A DNA stretch of 64,000 nt. Source: Lichenicola cladoniae. Lineage in GTDB: Bacteria > Pseudomonadota > Alphaproteobacteria > Acetobacterales > Acetobacteraceae. Made by a program: the position numbers and the translations under genes. Below, one piece after another: positions 8,513 through 16,537 of the stretch; within the stretch, counting starts at the first letter, position 1, and every line of letters begins with the position of its first letter. Location: contig NZ_CP053708.1 of the NCBI RefSeq assembly GCF_013201075.1, positions 2,733,501-2,797,500 of the forward strand, read 5' to 3'. A model generated the notes under the pieces. The model was not told the DNA's origin. It worked only from the letters and a program-made list of their open reading frames with translations, and did not search any database.

Positions 8513-8797
8513 TACGCGATCAGGCCATAGAACCGGGCGCTTGGCACGGTCGCCTGGCCCGATCGGACGGCGATGGCCGATCACTTAAGCGTTCGAAACA
8601 GGCTGCGTCCGAAGAGGAAGTTGCAGCTTCCGGATCGCGCGTGCCGGCATCGGCACCGGAGTGGAATTATTTTGAAATATTCGAAACCTTTACTCGGATT
8701 TGCAGTTCGTTACTACTTCGCTCGCCCTAACGGTCTTGAGTTATAATCGTGACCGGACAACCGGTCGACGTGACCTGAGACAGATCCAGAAACTTTA

Positions 8798-10006
8798 ATG
8801 ACGCCTCGCCAGGGCGGCAGAGTCATTCTCGTGACTAAGATAGCAGCATCGCGGGGCATCGCGTCCCTGACCGGTATTCGTGGCGTGGCCGCCAGCTGGG
8901 TATTCCTGCAGCATATCCAGGGCTTCGCGACACTTGCGCTGGCTGCTCCCTGGCTCATGCACCTGAGAGCGCTGGACGCGGCTCCGCGTGGCATCGAACT
9001 GTTCTTTATCCTGTCCGGTTTCATCCTCATGCATGTGCATGCACGGGAGTTCGTGCTCGTCGACCGCATTATGCTGCGCCGCTTCTATGTGCGGCGGTTT
9101 TTTCGCGTGTATCCGCTGAATACGGTCGTTCTGCTGGCGATCGTTCCGATCGTGCTGTTATTCCCAAGCTTCGTGGAGGCTTCGAAGCAATATCCAGGTG
9201 CGCATTACTCCTACAAGATCCATACGTTTGCGTGGCCCGGCCTGGTGCAGAGTCTGTTGCTTGTCCAGAGTTGGACCCTGGTCAAGCTCGGCGAATGGAA
9301 CGGCCCGGCCTGGACCCTGAGCGCCGAAGTCCTGGGCTACATATTTTTCCCGTTCGTGGCCAGGTTCATGATGACCCAGCACAGCCTGCGTCGCTGCCTG
9401 CTCCTCGGAACGGGCAGCCTGCTGATGCTTTGCCTGGCGATGCTCGCAACCCATCATGTGTTCGAGAATACAAATCCATCCGGAACGATGGGTGCGGTCC
9501 GGATGCTGTTCTGCTCGTTCGCAGGCGTGTGCCTCTATCGCTGCTTCGCCATGATGGAGCGGCCGCCGGTTCATCCGGACCTGCTGTGCGGTATCGGCAT
9601 CGCCGTGCCGGTCGCCACCATGTTCGTGCCGTTTGCCTCGATGCTGGATGTTTTCGGCTTCGCTGCCCTCATTCTTGGGCTTGCCTATCAGCGAGGCGCG
9701 ATCAATCGCGCCTTCGCCAGCCGGCCTGCCCTGTTCATGGGAAAGATCTCGTTCTCGTTCGCGCTGGTGCACGGCGTGCTGATCGCGTTCACCGAATGGT
9801 GCCTGCGCAAGCCGTTCCTCGAACATTCGCGCCTGTTCGGAGCCGGCTGGCTCCTCGCGATCGTCCTGTCCTGCGTGCTGCTGGGGATATTGCTGCATGC
9901 GGCCGTCGAGATTCCGGGGCTGAGGGTCGGTCGACGTGTGAACGACGCTCTCGATCGTGCCGCCGGGGTTGCGCCACGGACCAGGCCGCTCACCACGAAC
10001 CGATAG
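8798..10006 (+). CDS. Acyltransferase 3 family protein (OafA/YrhL-like)
   Basis: A 402-residue integral membrane acyltransferase. The signature begins LTGIRGVAASWVFLQH, with the His of the acyltransferase-3 motif near residue 40, and continues with GIELFFILSGFIL and FYVRRFFRVYPL. About ten hydrophobic segments follow. Such proteins O-acylate surface glycans, lipids or antibiotics; the acceptor is not evident and no glycan genes adjoin it. ATG 8798 and GTG 8831 are both possible starts, with no strong ribosome site at either. The 200-bp upstream region is A+T-rich and probably holds the promoter. Confidence 0.85.
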   Translation: MTPRQGGRVILVTKIAASRGIASLTGIRGVAASWVFLQHIQGFATLALAAPWLMHLRALDAAPRGIELFFILSGFILMHVHAREFVLVDRIMLRRFYVRRFFRVYPLNTVVLLAIVPIVLLFPSFVEASKQYPGAHYSYKIHTFAWPGLVQSLLLVQSWTLVKLGEWNGPAWTLSAEVLGYIFFPFVARFMMTQHSLRRCLLLGTGSLLMLCLAMLATHHVFENTNPSGTMGAVRMLFCSFAGVCLYRCFAMMERPPVHPDLLCGIGIAVPVATMFVPFASMLDVFGFAALILGLAYQRGAINRAFASRPALFMGKISFSFALVHGVLIAFTEWCLRKPFLEHSRLFGAGWLLAIVLSCVLLGILLHAAVEIPGLRVGRRVNDALDRAAGVAPRTRPLTTNR

Positions 10007-10120
10007 GCAACGGTGCCGGGATCGAGGTTCGGTCGTTGTCGCGAACGTCGATAGTTCGGCGGGCCAGGACGCAGGTGGGTGTACCGCCATCACGACCGAC
10101 ACCCTGTTCTTGTAGGGCCG

Positions 10121-11566
10121 CTATCGGCTGTGCCTGAGCGCGGCCAAGGCGAGCAGCCCGTCGATCATGATGTCGGCATCGTGGTTCTGGGTCCGATGGT
10201 TGACGATCGCGGCGCGGATGGCGCGAACACCGCCGATCGTGGTGGTGGAGGGGACCGCGATGCCGCTCTCGTGCAGGTCCTTCACCAGTTCGGCGTTGAA
10301 CTGGTCCAGATCATCGGCGCCGCGACAGAACCGGAAGCAGACGATGTTGAGGCCGACCGGTGCGAGCAGTTCGAGATCGGGCTCGGCCTCGATCCGGGCG
10401 GCCAGGTGACGGGCGACCGCGCAGCACTGGTCGACCATTTCGCCCATCCGGTCGGCACCATAGGTGCCCAGCGTCATCCAGACCTTCAGGGCACGAAACC
10501 CGCGCGACAGGTCGGGGCCGAGGTCGCAGGGCCACGGTGCGTTGCCGGCGGCTCCGCGATCCTCGCGGCCGAGATAGGCCAGCGTCTGTGCGAAGGCGTC
10601 GGCCTGGGCGCCCGCGTCCCGCACCACGACGCAACCCGCGTCGTACGGAACCTGTGCCCATTTGTGGAAATCGAACGCCAGGCTGTCGGCACGCTCTATG
10701 CCGGCCAGGTGTTGTCGCAGCGTCGGCGACAGGGCGGCGAGCGCTCCGAACGCACCGTCAACGTGGAACCATATCCGCTCGCGGGCACAGAGCGTGGCGA
10801 TCGCGTCGAGGTCGTCGATGGCGCCGGTATCGACCGAGCCGGCGGTGGCCACCACGATGAACGGATGCAGCCCGGCGGCGCGGTCGCGGGCGATCGCGGC
10901 TTCCAGTGCGGGCAGGCTCATGCGGTGGTTCGGGTCGACCGGGACCGCACGCAGCGCCTCGGTGCCGAGGCCGGCCATGTCGAAGGCGCGGGGTATGCAG
11001 CCATGCGCGCTGCTGCCGGCATAGCCCACCAGGCCAAGGCTGCCGACGCCGCCCGAGCGGACCGTGGGCCCGGCCCAGGCGCGACGGGCGGTGAGCACGG
11101 CGATCATGTTGGCCATGGACGAACCGGTCACCAGCAGGCCGGAACTGGTGTCCGGCATGCCGACCATCTCCGCCGCCCAGCGTATGACGGTGCGCTCGAG
11201 CTCGATCGGCGCATGGTCGCGGCCGCCGAGATTGGCGTTCAGCCCGGCGGCCAGCATCTCGGCCAGCATGCCGATGCCGGTGCCGCCGCCATGCACCCAG
11301 CCCATGAAGCGGGGATGGGTGTTGCCGAGCGCATACGGCACGATGCGCTGCTGGAATTGCTCATACAGCTCGGCAGGATCGGATGGTCCACGCGGCAAGG
11401 GCCGTCGCAGCGCCTGGCGTTCGGAGGCAGGCATCGGCTGCCAGACCGGGTTGTCGGCGGGATCGGCGTCGCTCGACTGGGTGGCCAGCCGGTCGATCAT
11501 GTCGTCCAGCATGCGATGGCCGAGCGCCCGCAGGCTCCCCCAGTCTTCTGGATCCAGTCCGGCCAT
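10121..11566 (-). CDS. PLP-dependent (aromatic amino acid-type) decarboxylase
   Basis: A 481-residue group II PLP decarboxylase. The PLP lysine is in FDFHKWAQVPYDAG, the ring-stacking/phosphate region in SSGLLVTGSSMANM, and the cofactor Asp/Ala segment in WFHVDGAFGA. Group II members decarboxylate aromatic amino acids, glutamate or diaminobutyrate; the specificity is not readable here. ATG 11566 is chosen because AGGAG lies 6-7 nt upstream; the open frame reaches 11626 but lacks a ribosome site. It is divergent from an alpha/beta hydrolase gene about 100 bp away, so they may share a control region. Confidence 0.9.
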   Translation of the reverse strand: MAGLDPEDWGSLRALGHRMLDDMIDRLATQSSDADPADNPVWQPMPASERQALRRPLPRGPSDPAELYEQFQQRIVPYALGNTHPRFMGWVHGGGTGIGMLAEMLAAGLNANLGGRDHAPIELERTVIRWAAEMVGMPDTSSGLLVTGSSMANMIAVLTARRAWAGPTVRSGGVGSLGLVGYAGSSAHGCIPRAFDMAGLGTEALRAVPVDPNHRMSLPALEAAIARDRAAGLHPFIVVATAGSVDTGAIDDLDAIATLCARERIWFHVDGAFGALAALSPTLRQHLAGIERADSLAFDFHKWAQVPYDAGCVVVRDAGAQADAFAQTLAYLGREDRGAAGNAPWPCDLGPDLSRGFRALKVWMTLGTYGADRMGEMVDQCCAVARHLAARIEAEPDLELLAPVGLNIVCFRFCRGADDLDQFNAELVKDLHESGIAVPSTTTIGGVRAIRAAIVNHRTQNHDADIMIDGLLALAALRHSR

Positions 11567-11663
11567 ATGCACTCCTGCAGTTCCGAAGATCGGCGCTATG
11601 TGGCACGGATTGCGCCGGGACCCCATTCTGCCCGCGCTGAGGCTCTTCGAGGATGTGTTCGAG

Positions 11664-12545
11664 ATGTTCTTCCCCGGCTTCCACTACGAGGAAATGACAC
11701 TGTCCGGCACCCGTTACCGGATGCGTACCGGCGGCCTGGCCGGCTGGCGTTCGGTGCCTCTGCTGCTGCTGCATGGCCAGCCACAGACGCACGCGATGTG
11801 GCACCTGGTGGCGCCGGCACTGGCGGACGGGTTCAGCGTGGTGTGCGCCGACCTGCCGGCACACCTGACCCTGGCCGAACTCGCGCACGACATGCTGGTG
11901 CTGATGACCCGGCTCGGACATCGGCGCTTCGCGGTGGCCGGCCACGATTTCGGCGCCCATGTCGCCGCCCGGATGGCGCTGGATGCCCCCGACCGGATCG
12001 AACGGCTGGCACTGGTCGAGGCGGTGCCCCTGCTGGCGCATGACGGGCGCGCCGACATGGCATTCGCCCTGTCCGGATACGCCGCCTGCTGGTTCGCGCA
12101 GCTGCACCCGAAACCAGAGGCGCTACTGGTCAAGGCACCGGATGACTGGTTCCGGCTGGCCCCGGACGAGGCACGAGAGATCTTCCACCCCGAGGCGATC
12201 GCCGACTACCTGCTGGAAGGGCCTTGGAACGAGGATCTGCGCGGCCATGGGGCGGCGGCGGACGGACCGGTCCCGACGATCGACCACGAGCAGCGCAGCA
12301 GGCAGACCCGGATCACCTGCCCGGTCATGCTGGTCTGGGGCACCCGCGGCCGGATCGGCGGCTGGTACGATCCACGCACATTGTGGGCGGCCGGGATCGA
12401 GGGTGAGGTCTCCGGCGGACCGATCGAGGCCGGCCATTTCAGTCCTGAGGAAACGCCGGGGGAACTGGCGGGGCTGTTCCGGGAGTTCTTCGGGCGTGGG
12501 CGGAGCGAAGGCGGCGAGGCCACTGCGGTCGGAGAAACTACTTAA
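11664..12545 (+). CDS. Alpha/beta hydrolase, haloacetate-dehalogenase-like
   Basis: A cytoplasmic alpha/beta hydrolase of about 293 residues. The oxyanion segment is LLLLHGQPQTH, the nucleophile elbow is GHDFGAH with Asp instead of Ser, and the late His is in EAGHFSPEE. Asp as nucleophile places it with haloacetate dehalogenases and epoxide hydrolases, not esterases; PQTH after HG also fits dehalogenases. The substrate is inferred only. ATG 11664 matches the family's usual short N-terminus (MFFPGF). ATG 11598 would add 22 residues. The C-terminal 30 residues are low-complexity Gly/Arg-rich. Confidence 0.82.
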   Translation: MFFPGFHYEEMTLSGTRYRMRTGGLAGWRSVPLLLLHGQPQTHAMWHLVAPALADGFSVVCADLPAHLTLAELAHDMLVLMTRLGHRRFAVAGHDFGAHVAARMALDAPDRIERLALVEAVPLLAHDGRADMAFALSGYAACWFAQLHPKPEALLVKAPDDWFRLAPDEAREIFHPEAIADYLLEGPWNEDLRGHGAAADGPVPTIDHEQRSRQTRITCPVMLVWGTRGRIGGWYDPRTLWAAGIEGEVSGGPIEAGHFSPEETPGELAGLFREFFGRGRSEGGEATAVGETT

Positions 12546-12807
12546 AAAGAAGTTTCCAGTGCGGTCCTCGTGTGTTCGCCAGTCGTCGGACGATGATAAC
12601 CGGCCGTGGGATCGACGCGGCTTGGTGGATACCTTGATGCTTTCGGCATAGGTGTTCCCGATGCGCGGAAGTCGCCACACTATTCGCCTGAGTTCCGCCG
12701 TAGGATGATCGACCAAGGCTGTCGAGCGCAGAAGTCTACCGGTTGCACTGCTGTTCCTGCTTATTGGCAGCACAATCGTTTTATTCGTCCCTGGTAACCG
12801 GGGAGCG
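12546..12807. other. Degenerate region with possible IS3 orfA scrap
   Basis: No intact gene is present. On the plus strand around 12675-12735 a frame reads HYSPEFRRRMIDQ, which resembles the first helix of IS3-family OrfA transposases, and then loses similarity. Together with the broken toxin next to it, this looks like a decaying insertion or deletion scar. Confidence 0.25.
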
Positions 12808-12972
12808 CTACCTCTCGAACCCGATCGCCAGTGCGATCTGACGACGGATGGCGGTAAGCTGGTCCTCCGTAATGCGAGAGGGCGTTGGCTCCTTCGCAGC
12901 GCGTCACCCCCGCCGATCGGCCAGCACAATCTGTCCGGCCCGGAGGACGAGAGGTGCTGCCTTAACCGGCAT
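12808..12972 (-). pseudogene. PemK/MazF-type toxin remnant with internal deletion and in-frame stop
   Basis: ATG at 12970-12972 overlaps the end of the antitoxin gene by 11 nt (ATGCCGGTTAA), the usual arrangement for antitoxin-toxin pairs. The N-terminal piece reads LRAGQIVLADRRG, matching the first strand of PemK/MazF endoribonucleases, then meets TGA at codon 23. The same frame resumes at once with a C-terminal piece, PSRITEDQLTAIRRQIALAIG, resembling the last helix of the family, and stops at 12808-12810. The total is 55 codons instead of the usual 110 or so, so the catalytic core is gone. The toxin must be inactive. Confidence 0.7.
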
Positions 12973-13207
12973 CGGTGCCCGGCGTGCACCAGCTCTCATA
13001 GAACGCGCGTGCTTCAGCGGAGGTCGCTACGTGACTGGCCACTGCTCCGCTCGCGTCACGGATCCGGGCACGCCGTGCTTCCCGCGCAGCCTGCGTTGCG
13101 AACTCGCGCGACAGGGTTCCGAGACCAATCCCACGGCTCCTGGCCTGAGTTTCAAGCTCGTGACGGACATCATCATCATCAAGGCGGATGGAGATCGGCA
13201 CACCCAT
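12962..13207 (-). CDS. Ribbon-helix-helix type antitoxin, orphaned
   Basis: An 81-residue antitoxin-like protein. The N-terminus ISIRLDDDDVRHELETQARSR has the beta-strand-then-helix pattern of a ribbon-helix-helix DNA-binding domain; the C-terminal half (RAFYESWCTPGTDAG) would be the toxin-neutralising tail. ATG at 13205-13207 has an excellent ribosome site (GGAGGTGA, 4 nt spacing). Its downstream partner is a broken PemK/MazF gene overlapping its stop. Inverted repeats just upstream suggest autoregulation. It is kept intact although its toxin is dead, so it may still act as a DNA-binding protein or neutralise a toxin elsewhere. Confidence 0.8.
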   Translation of the reverse strand: MGVPISIRLDDDDVRHELETQARSRGIGLGTLSREFATQAAREARRARIRDASGAVASHVATSAEARAFYESWCTPGTDAG

Positions 13208-13235
13208 GACTCACCTCCACATCGCCAGAAATCCA

Positions 13236-13260
13236 CTACATGAGTGTAGCGTGGATACAC
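13236..13260. promoter_or_regulatory. Overlapping inverted repeats, probable antitoxin operator
   Basis: Two short palindromes share a half-site: CTACA-N4-TGTAG (13236-13249) and GTGTA-N7-TACAC (13244-13260). They lie 29-53 nt upstream of the antitoxin start codon, where RHH antitoxins usually bind their own promoter. Confidence 0.5.
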
Positions 13261-13479
13261 CCTGCAGATGCAGCGATCTGATCAGTAGCAGCGACCGCAC
13301 GATCGACCTACGTGGGGCAGACCGGGGACAGCCTCGATTGATGCCGGCCATGGCCGATCCCGACACCCGTTTGATCATGCAGGCCTACCTCCAGCATCCC
13401 CATCCTGGACCCACCCTGAGCCGCTTCCGCACACGGGAGTGCGAAGCTACGGTGCAATGACCCAACGATCCGGAGCATC
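13261..13479. other. Intergenic region, promoter space for the divergent genes
   Basis: About 220 bases between the antitoxin operator and the prolyl oligopeptidase gene. No gene or clear promoter element is seen. Confidence 0.4.
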
Positions 13480-15582
13480 ATGCGCCCTCTTTTTCCGCTC
13501 GCCCTGCTCGCCGCCACGTGCCTGGCAGGCGTCGTGCCGGCCGGTGCCGTGTCCACCGCCACCGGCTCGCCCGCCTACCTCACCGAGATCGAGGGCACGC
13601 AGGCGCTGGCCTGGGTGAAAGCCCACAACACGCAGACGCTTTCCACGCTGCAGGCCGACCCACATTACCAGCCGCTGTTCCAGCAGGCCCTGGCCCTGGC
13701 GCAGGATCGCGACCGCATTCCGGCCCCGTCGATGATCGCCGGCCAGGTCTATAATTTCTGGCAGGATTCCGACCATGTGCGCGGCATCTGGCGGCGCACC
13801 TCGCTGGACAGCTACCGCAGCGCGGCGCCGGCCTGGAGCACGGTGATCGATCTCGACGCGCTATCCGCGTCGGAGCACGCCAACTGGGTCTGGAAAGGCG
13901 CCGATTGCGCGGAGCCGACGGAGCATTTGTGCCTGGTGCATCTGTCGGATGGCGGCGAGGACGCGGTCACGCTGCGCGAGTTCGATTTGAGCACGGGCGG
14001 GTTCGTGAAGGACGGGTTCTCGCTGTCGCGCGCCAAGCAGGAAGTCGCCTGGGTCGACGACGACACGCTGCTGATCGCGCGGGACTGGGGCCTGGAACAC
14101 GGCCACGCGACCGTCACGCCGTCCAGCTACGCCTTCGTGGTCAAGCAGTTGAAGCGGGGCCAGGCGCTCGGGCAGGCGACGGAGATCTATCGCGGCAAGC
14201 CGACCGACATGTCGGTGGCGCCGACCGAACTGGTCGATGGCGACGGGCACCGGGTGAGCCTGATCACCCGCGCGGTCAGCTTCTTCGAGTTCGAGTTCCG
14301 GGTCATGACACCGCATGGCCTGGTGCTGCTCGACCTGCCGAAGAAGGCGACCGTCGAAGGCCTGGTAGCGAACCGGCTGATCGTGAAGATCGACCAGGAC
14401 TGGACCCCGAAGGGCAGCGCCATGGTCACCGCCGGAAGCCTGGTGTCTCTCGATGCCGGCCATCCCGACGCGCCGCCGATGGTGATCTTCAAGCCGACCG
14501 ACCGGCAGTCGATGGACACCGTCTCGGTGTCCCGGGACCGCGTCGTCGCGGGGATCTACGACAATGTCCGCGGCCAGGCCTGGGTGTTCACGCCTGCCGA
14601 TGCCGGATGGACGGCCAGGCGGCTGGCGCTGCCGGACAATGTTTCGATCGACGTGGCGGACAGCAACATCCATGACGAAAACACCTTCTTCGACGTCACC
14701 GGGTTCCTGAGCCCGACGCAGCTCTGGCTGGCGGACGCGGCCACCGGGACAGCCACGACCATCAAGTCGCAGCCTGCCAAGTTCGACGCCGCACCGTACG
14801 CGGTCGATCAGTACGAGGCCGTGTCAACGGACGGTACCAAGGTGCCGTATTTCGTGGTGCACAGGCGCGACCTGAAGACCGATGGCAGCAACCCGACGCT
14901 GCTGTATGCCTATGGCGGCTTCCAGGTCTCGATGACGCCGACCTACTCCGGGGCACTCGGCAAGCTGTGGCTCGATCGCGGCGGCGTCTATGTGCTGGCC
15001 AACATCCGTGGCGGCGGCGAGTTCGGGCCGCGCTGGCACGAGGCCGGCGTGCAGACGAAGCGCCAGCATGTGTTCGACGATTTCGCAAGTGTCGGACGCG
15101 ACCTGATCGCCCGGAAGATCACCTCGCCGGACCGCCTCGGCATACGCGGCGGCTCGAACGGCGGGCTGCTGATGGGGGTCGAGTTCACCCAGCATCCCGA
15201 GCTCTGGAAGGCGGTGATCATCGATGTACCGCTGCTCGACATGATGAACTTTGAGACCATGTCGGCGGGGGCGTCCTGGGTCGGCGAATATGGCAGCGTG
15301 CATGTGCCGGCCCAGCGCAGGTTCCTGGCCGGGATGTCGCCGCTGCAGAACCTGAAGGCCGGGGTGAAATATCCCGAGCCGTTCATTTTCACCACGACCA
15401 AGGACGACCGGGTCGGACCGGTGCATGCCCGCCGCTTCGCGGCGCGAATGGAGGCGATGGGGCTGCCGTTCCTGTATTTCGAGCAGACCGAGGGCGGTCA
15501 TGCGGCCGGCGCCAACCTGGTCGAGAAGGCCGAGGAACAGGCACTCGAATTCACCTACCTGACCCGGAAGCTGATGCCATGA
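13480..15582 (+). CDS. Prolyl oligopeptidase family serine peptidase (S9A), exported
   Basis: A 700-residue protein with a cleavable signal peptide (LFPLALLAATCLAG, AGA-like cleavage). The N-terminal part and seven-bladed propeller are followed by the peptidase domain. The triad is Ser about 559 in GGSNGGLL, an Asp at about 642-643 in TKDDRVGP and His about 674 in EGGHAAG. The DVPLLDM segment is typical of prolyl oligopeptidases. It should cut proline-containing or other short peptides in the periplasm. Its stop overlaps the next gene's ATG by 4 nt (ATGA), so it is co-translated with the acid phosphatase. It is a different subfamily from the S9 enzyme at 1675-3627. Confidence 0.93.
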   Translation: MRPLFPLALLAATCLAGVVPAGAVSTATGSPAYLTEIEGTQALAWVKAHNTQTLSTLQADPHYQPLFQQALALAQDRDRIPAPSMIAGQVYNFWQDSDHVRGIWRRTSLDSYRSAAPAWSTVIDLDALSASEHANWVWKGADCAEPTEHLCLVHLSDGGEDAVTLREFDLSTGGFVKDGFSLSRAKQEVAWVDDDTLLIARDWGLEHGHATVTPSSYAFVVKQLKRGQALGQATEIYRGKPTDMSVAPTELVDGDGHRVSLITRAVSFFEFEFRVMTPHGLVLLDLPKKATVEGLVANRLIVKIDQDWTPKGSAMVTAGSLVSLDAGHPDAPPMVIFKPTDRQSMDTVSVSRDRVVAGIYDNVRGQAWVFTPADAGWTARRLALPDNVSIDVADSNIHDENTFFDVTGFLSPTQLWLADAATGTATTIKSQPAKFDAAPYAVDQYEAVSTDGTKVPYFVVHRRDLKTDGSNPTLLYAYGGFQVSMTPTYSGALGKLWLDRGGVYVLANIRGGGEFGPRWHEAGVQTKRQHVFDDFASVGRDLIARKITSPDRLGIRGGSNGGLLMGVEFTQHPELWKAVIIDVPLLDMMNFETMSAGASWVGEYGSVHVPAQRRFLAGMSPLQNLKAGVKYPEPFIFTTTKDDRVGPVHARRFAARMEAMGLPFLYFEQTEGGHAAGANLVEKAEEQALEFTYLTRKLMP

Positions 15583-16469
15583 AGACGATGAATTTTGCTG
15601 TCCCTGCGATGATGGGCCTGATGCTGGGCAGCTGGACCGCATCGCCCGCGTTCGCCCAGCCGGCGGATGTCCGGCAGGGCGGCATGGCGGCGCCGACGCC
15701 GGGCGTTGCCGCCAGGCGCGAGCGACTGCCGCCGGGGACCTACATGTCGGGCGCCCTGCTGCCGGATACGTCGCTGCTGCTGCCGCCGCCGCCCCTGCCC
15801 GGTTCGCCGGAACAGGCTTCGGACCAGGCGGTGTTCAGGCAGTCGCGGGCCTACAAGGACACACCGCGGTGGCGCCTGGCCCAGAACGACGCGCTGCTCT
15901 CGACGCCGGCCCTGCTGGCAGACTTCTCCTGCGCGCTTGGCTTCGCGATCGATCCGGCCAGGGCGCCGGCGCTCGTCTCTTTGCTGGAGCATGCCGGTGC
16001 CGACATGGGACCGGAAATCGACCGCACCAAGAATCTGTGGCAGCGCCACCGTCCGCATATCGGCAACGATGAGCCGATCTGCGTGGCACGGCATGGCAGC
16101 CTGGACCAGAGTCCGGCCTACCCGTCCGGCCACACCACCCTGGAGTTCGGGACCTCGCTGATCCTGGCGGAGCTGGTGCCGGACCGGGCGGCCGAGCTGG
16201 TCCGGCGCGGGCGGACGCTGTCGGAAAGCCGGATCGTCTGCGGCGTCCACTGGCTGAGCGACGTGCAGGCGGGCTTCCTGGAGGCGTCGTCGCTGGTGGC
16301 GGCGCTGCATGGGAGTGCCGCCTTCCGCACCGACATGGACAAGGCGCGCGCGGAACTGGCCACCCTACAACGACCCTCCCCGAAGGCACCGGACGCCGCT
16401 ATGTGCCAGCTGGAAGCCGACGCCGCGTCGCACTCGCCACTGTTCCGCGAGCAGCCCGCCGGCCCATAA
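15579..16469 (+). CDS. PAP2-family class A acid phosphatase, exported
   Basis: A 296-residue protein with a signal peptide ending SPAFAQ. The vanadium-type phosphatase signature is complete: KNLWQRHRP, PSGHTT and SRIVCGVHWLSD, the last containing the Arg and nucleophilic His. A Pro/Leu-rich linker around residue 65 precedes the catalytic domain, as in PhoN-type non-specific acid phosphatases. It should release phosphate from organic monoesters in the periplasm. It overlaps the peptidase gene upstream by 4 nt. Nearest homologues lack the Cys-rich tail, so the last 30 residues are of unclear value. Confidence 0.92.
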   Translation: MKTMNFAVPAMMGLMLGSWTASPAFAQPADVRQGGMAAPTPGVAARRERLPPGTYMSGALLPDTSLLLPPPPLPGSPEQASDQAVFRQSRAYKDTPRWRLAQNDALLSTPALLADFSCALGFAIDPARAPALVSLLEHAGADMGPEIDRTKNLWQRHRPHIGNDEPICVARHGSLDQSPAYPSGHTTLEFGTSLILAELVPDRAAELVRRGRTLSESRIVCGVHWLSDVQAGFLEASSLVAALHGSAAFRTDMDKARAELATLQRPSPKAPDAAMCQLEADAASHSPLFREQPAGP

Positions 16470-16537
16470 TGGCCCATGACCCGGCGCGGCAAACAAACCT
16501 GTGTTCGGGCGTTTACTCCGGGAAGCCGGAGGGAACC

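Noticed and set aside
10079-12043. A 654-codon plus-strand frame across the PLP decarboxylase
   Set aside because: The translation has no domain, is rich in Arg, Gly and His, and is antisense to a decarboxylase with all motifs intact.
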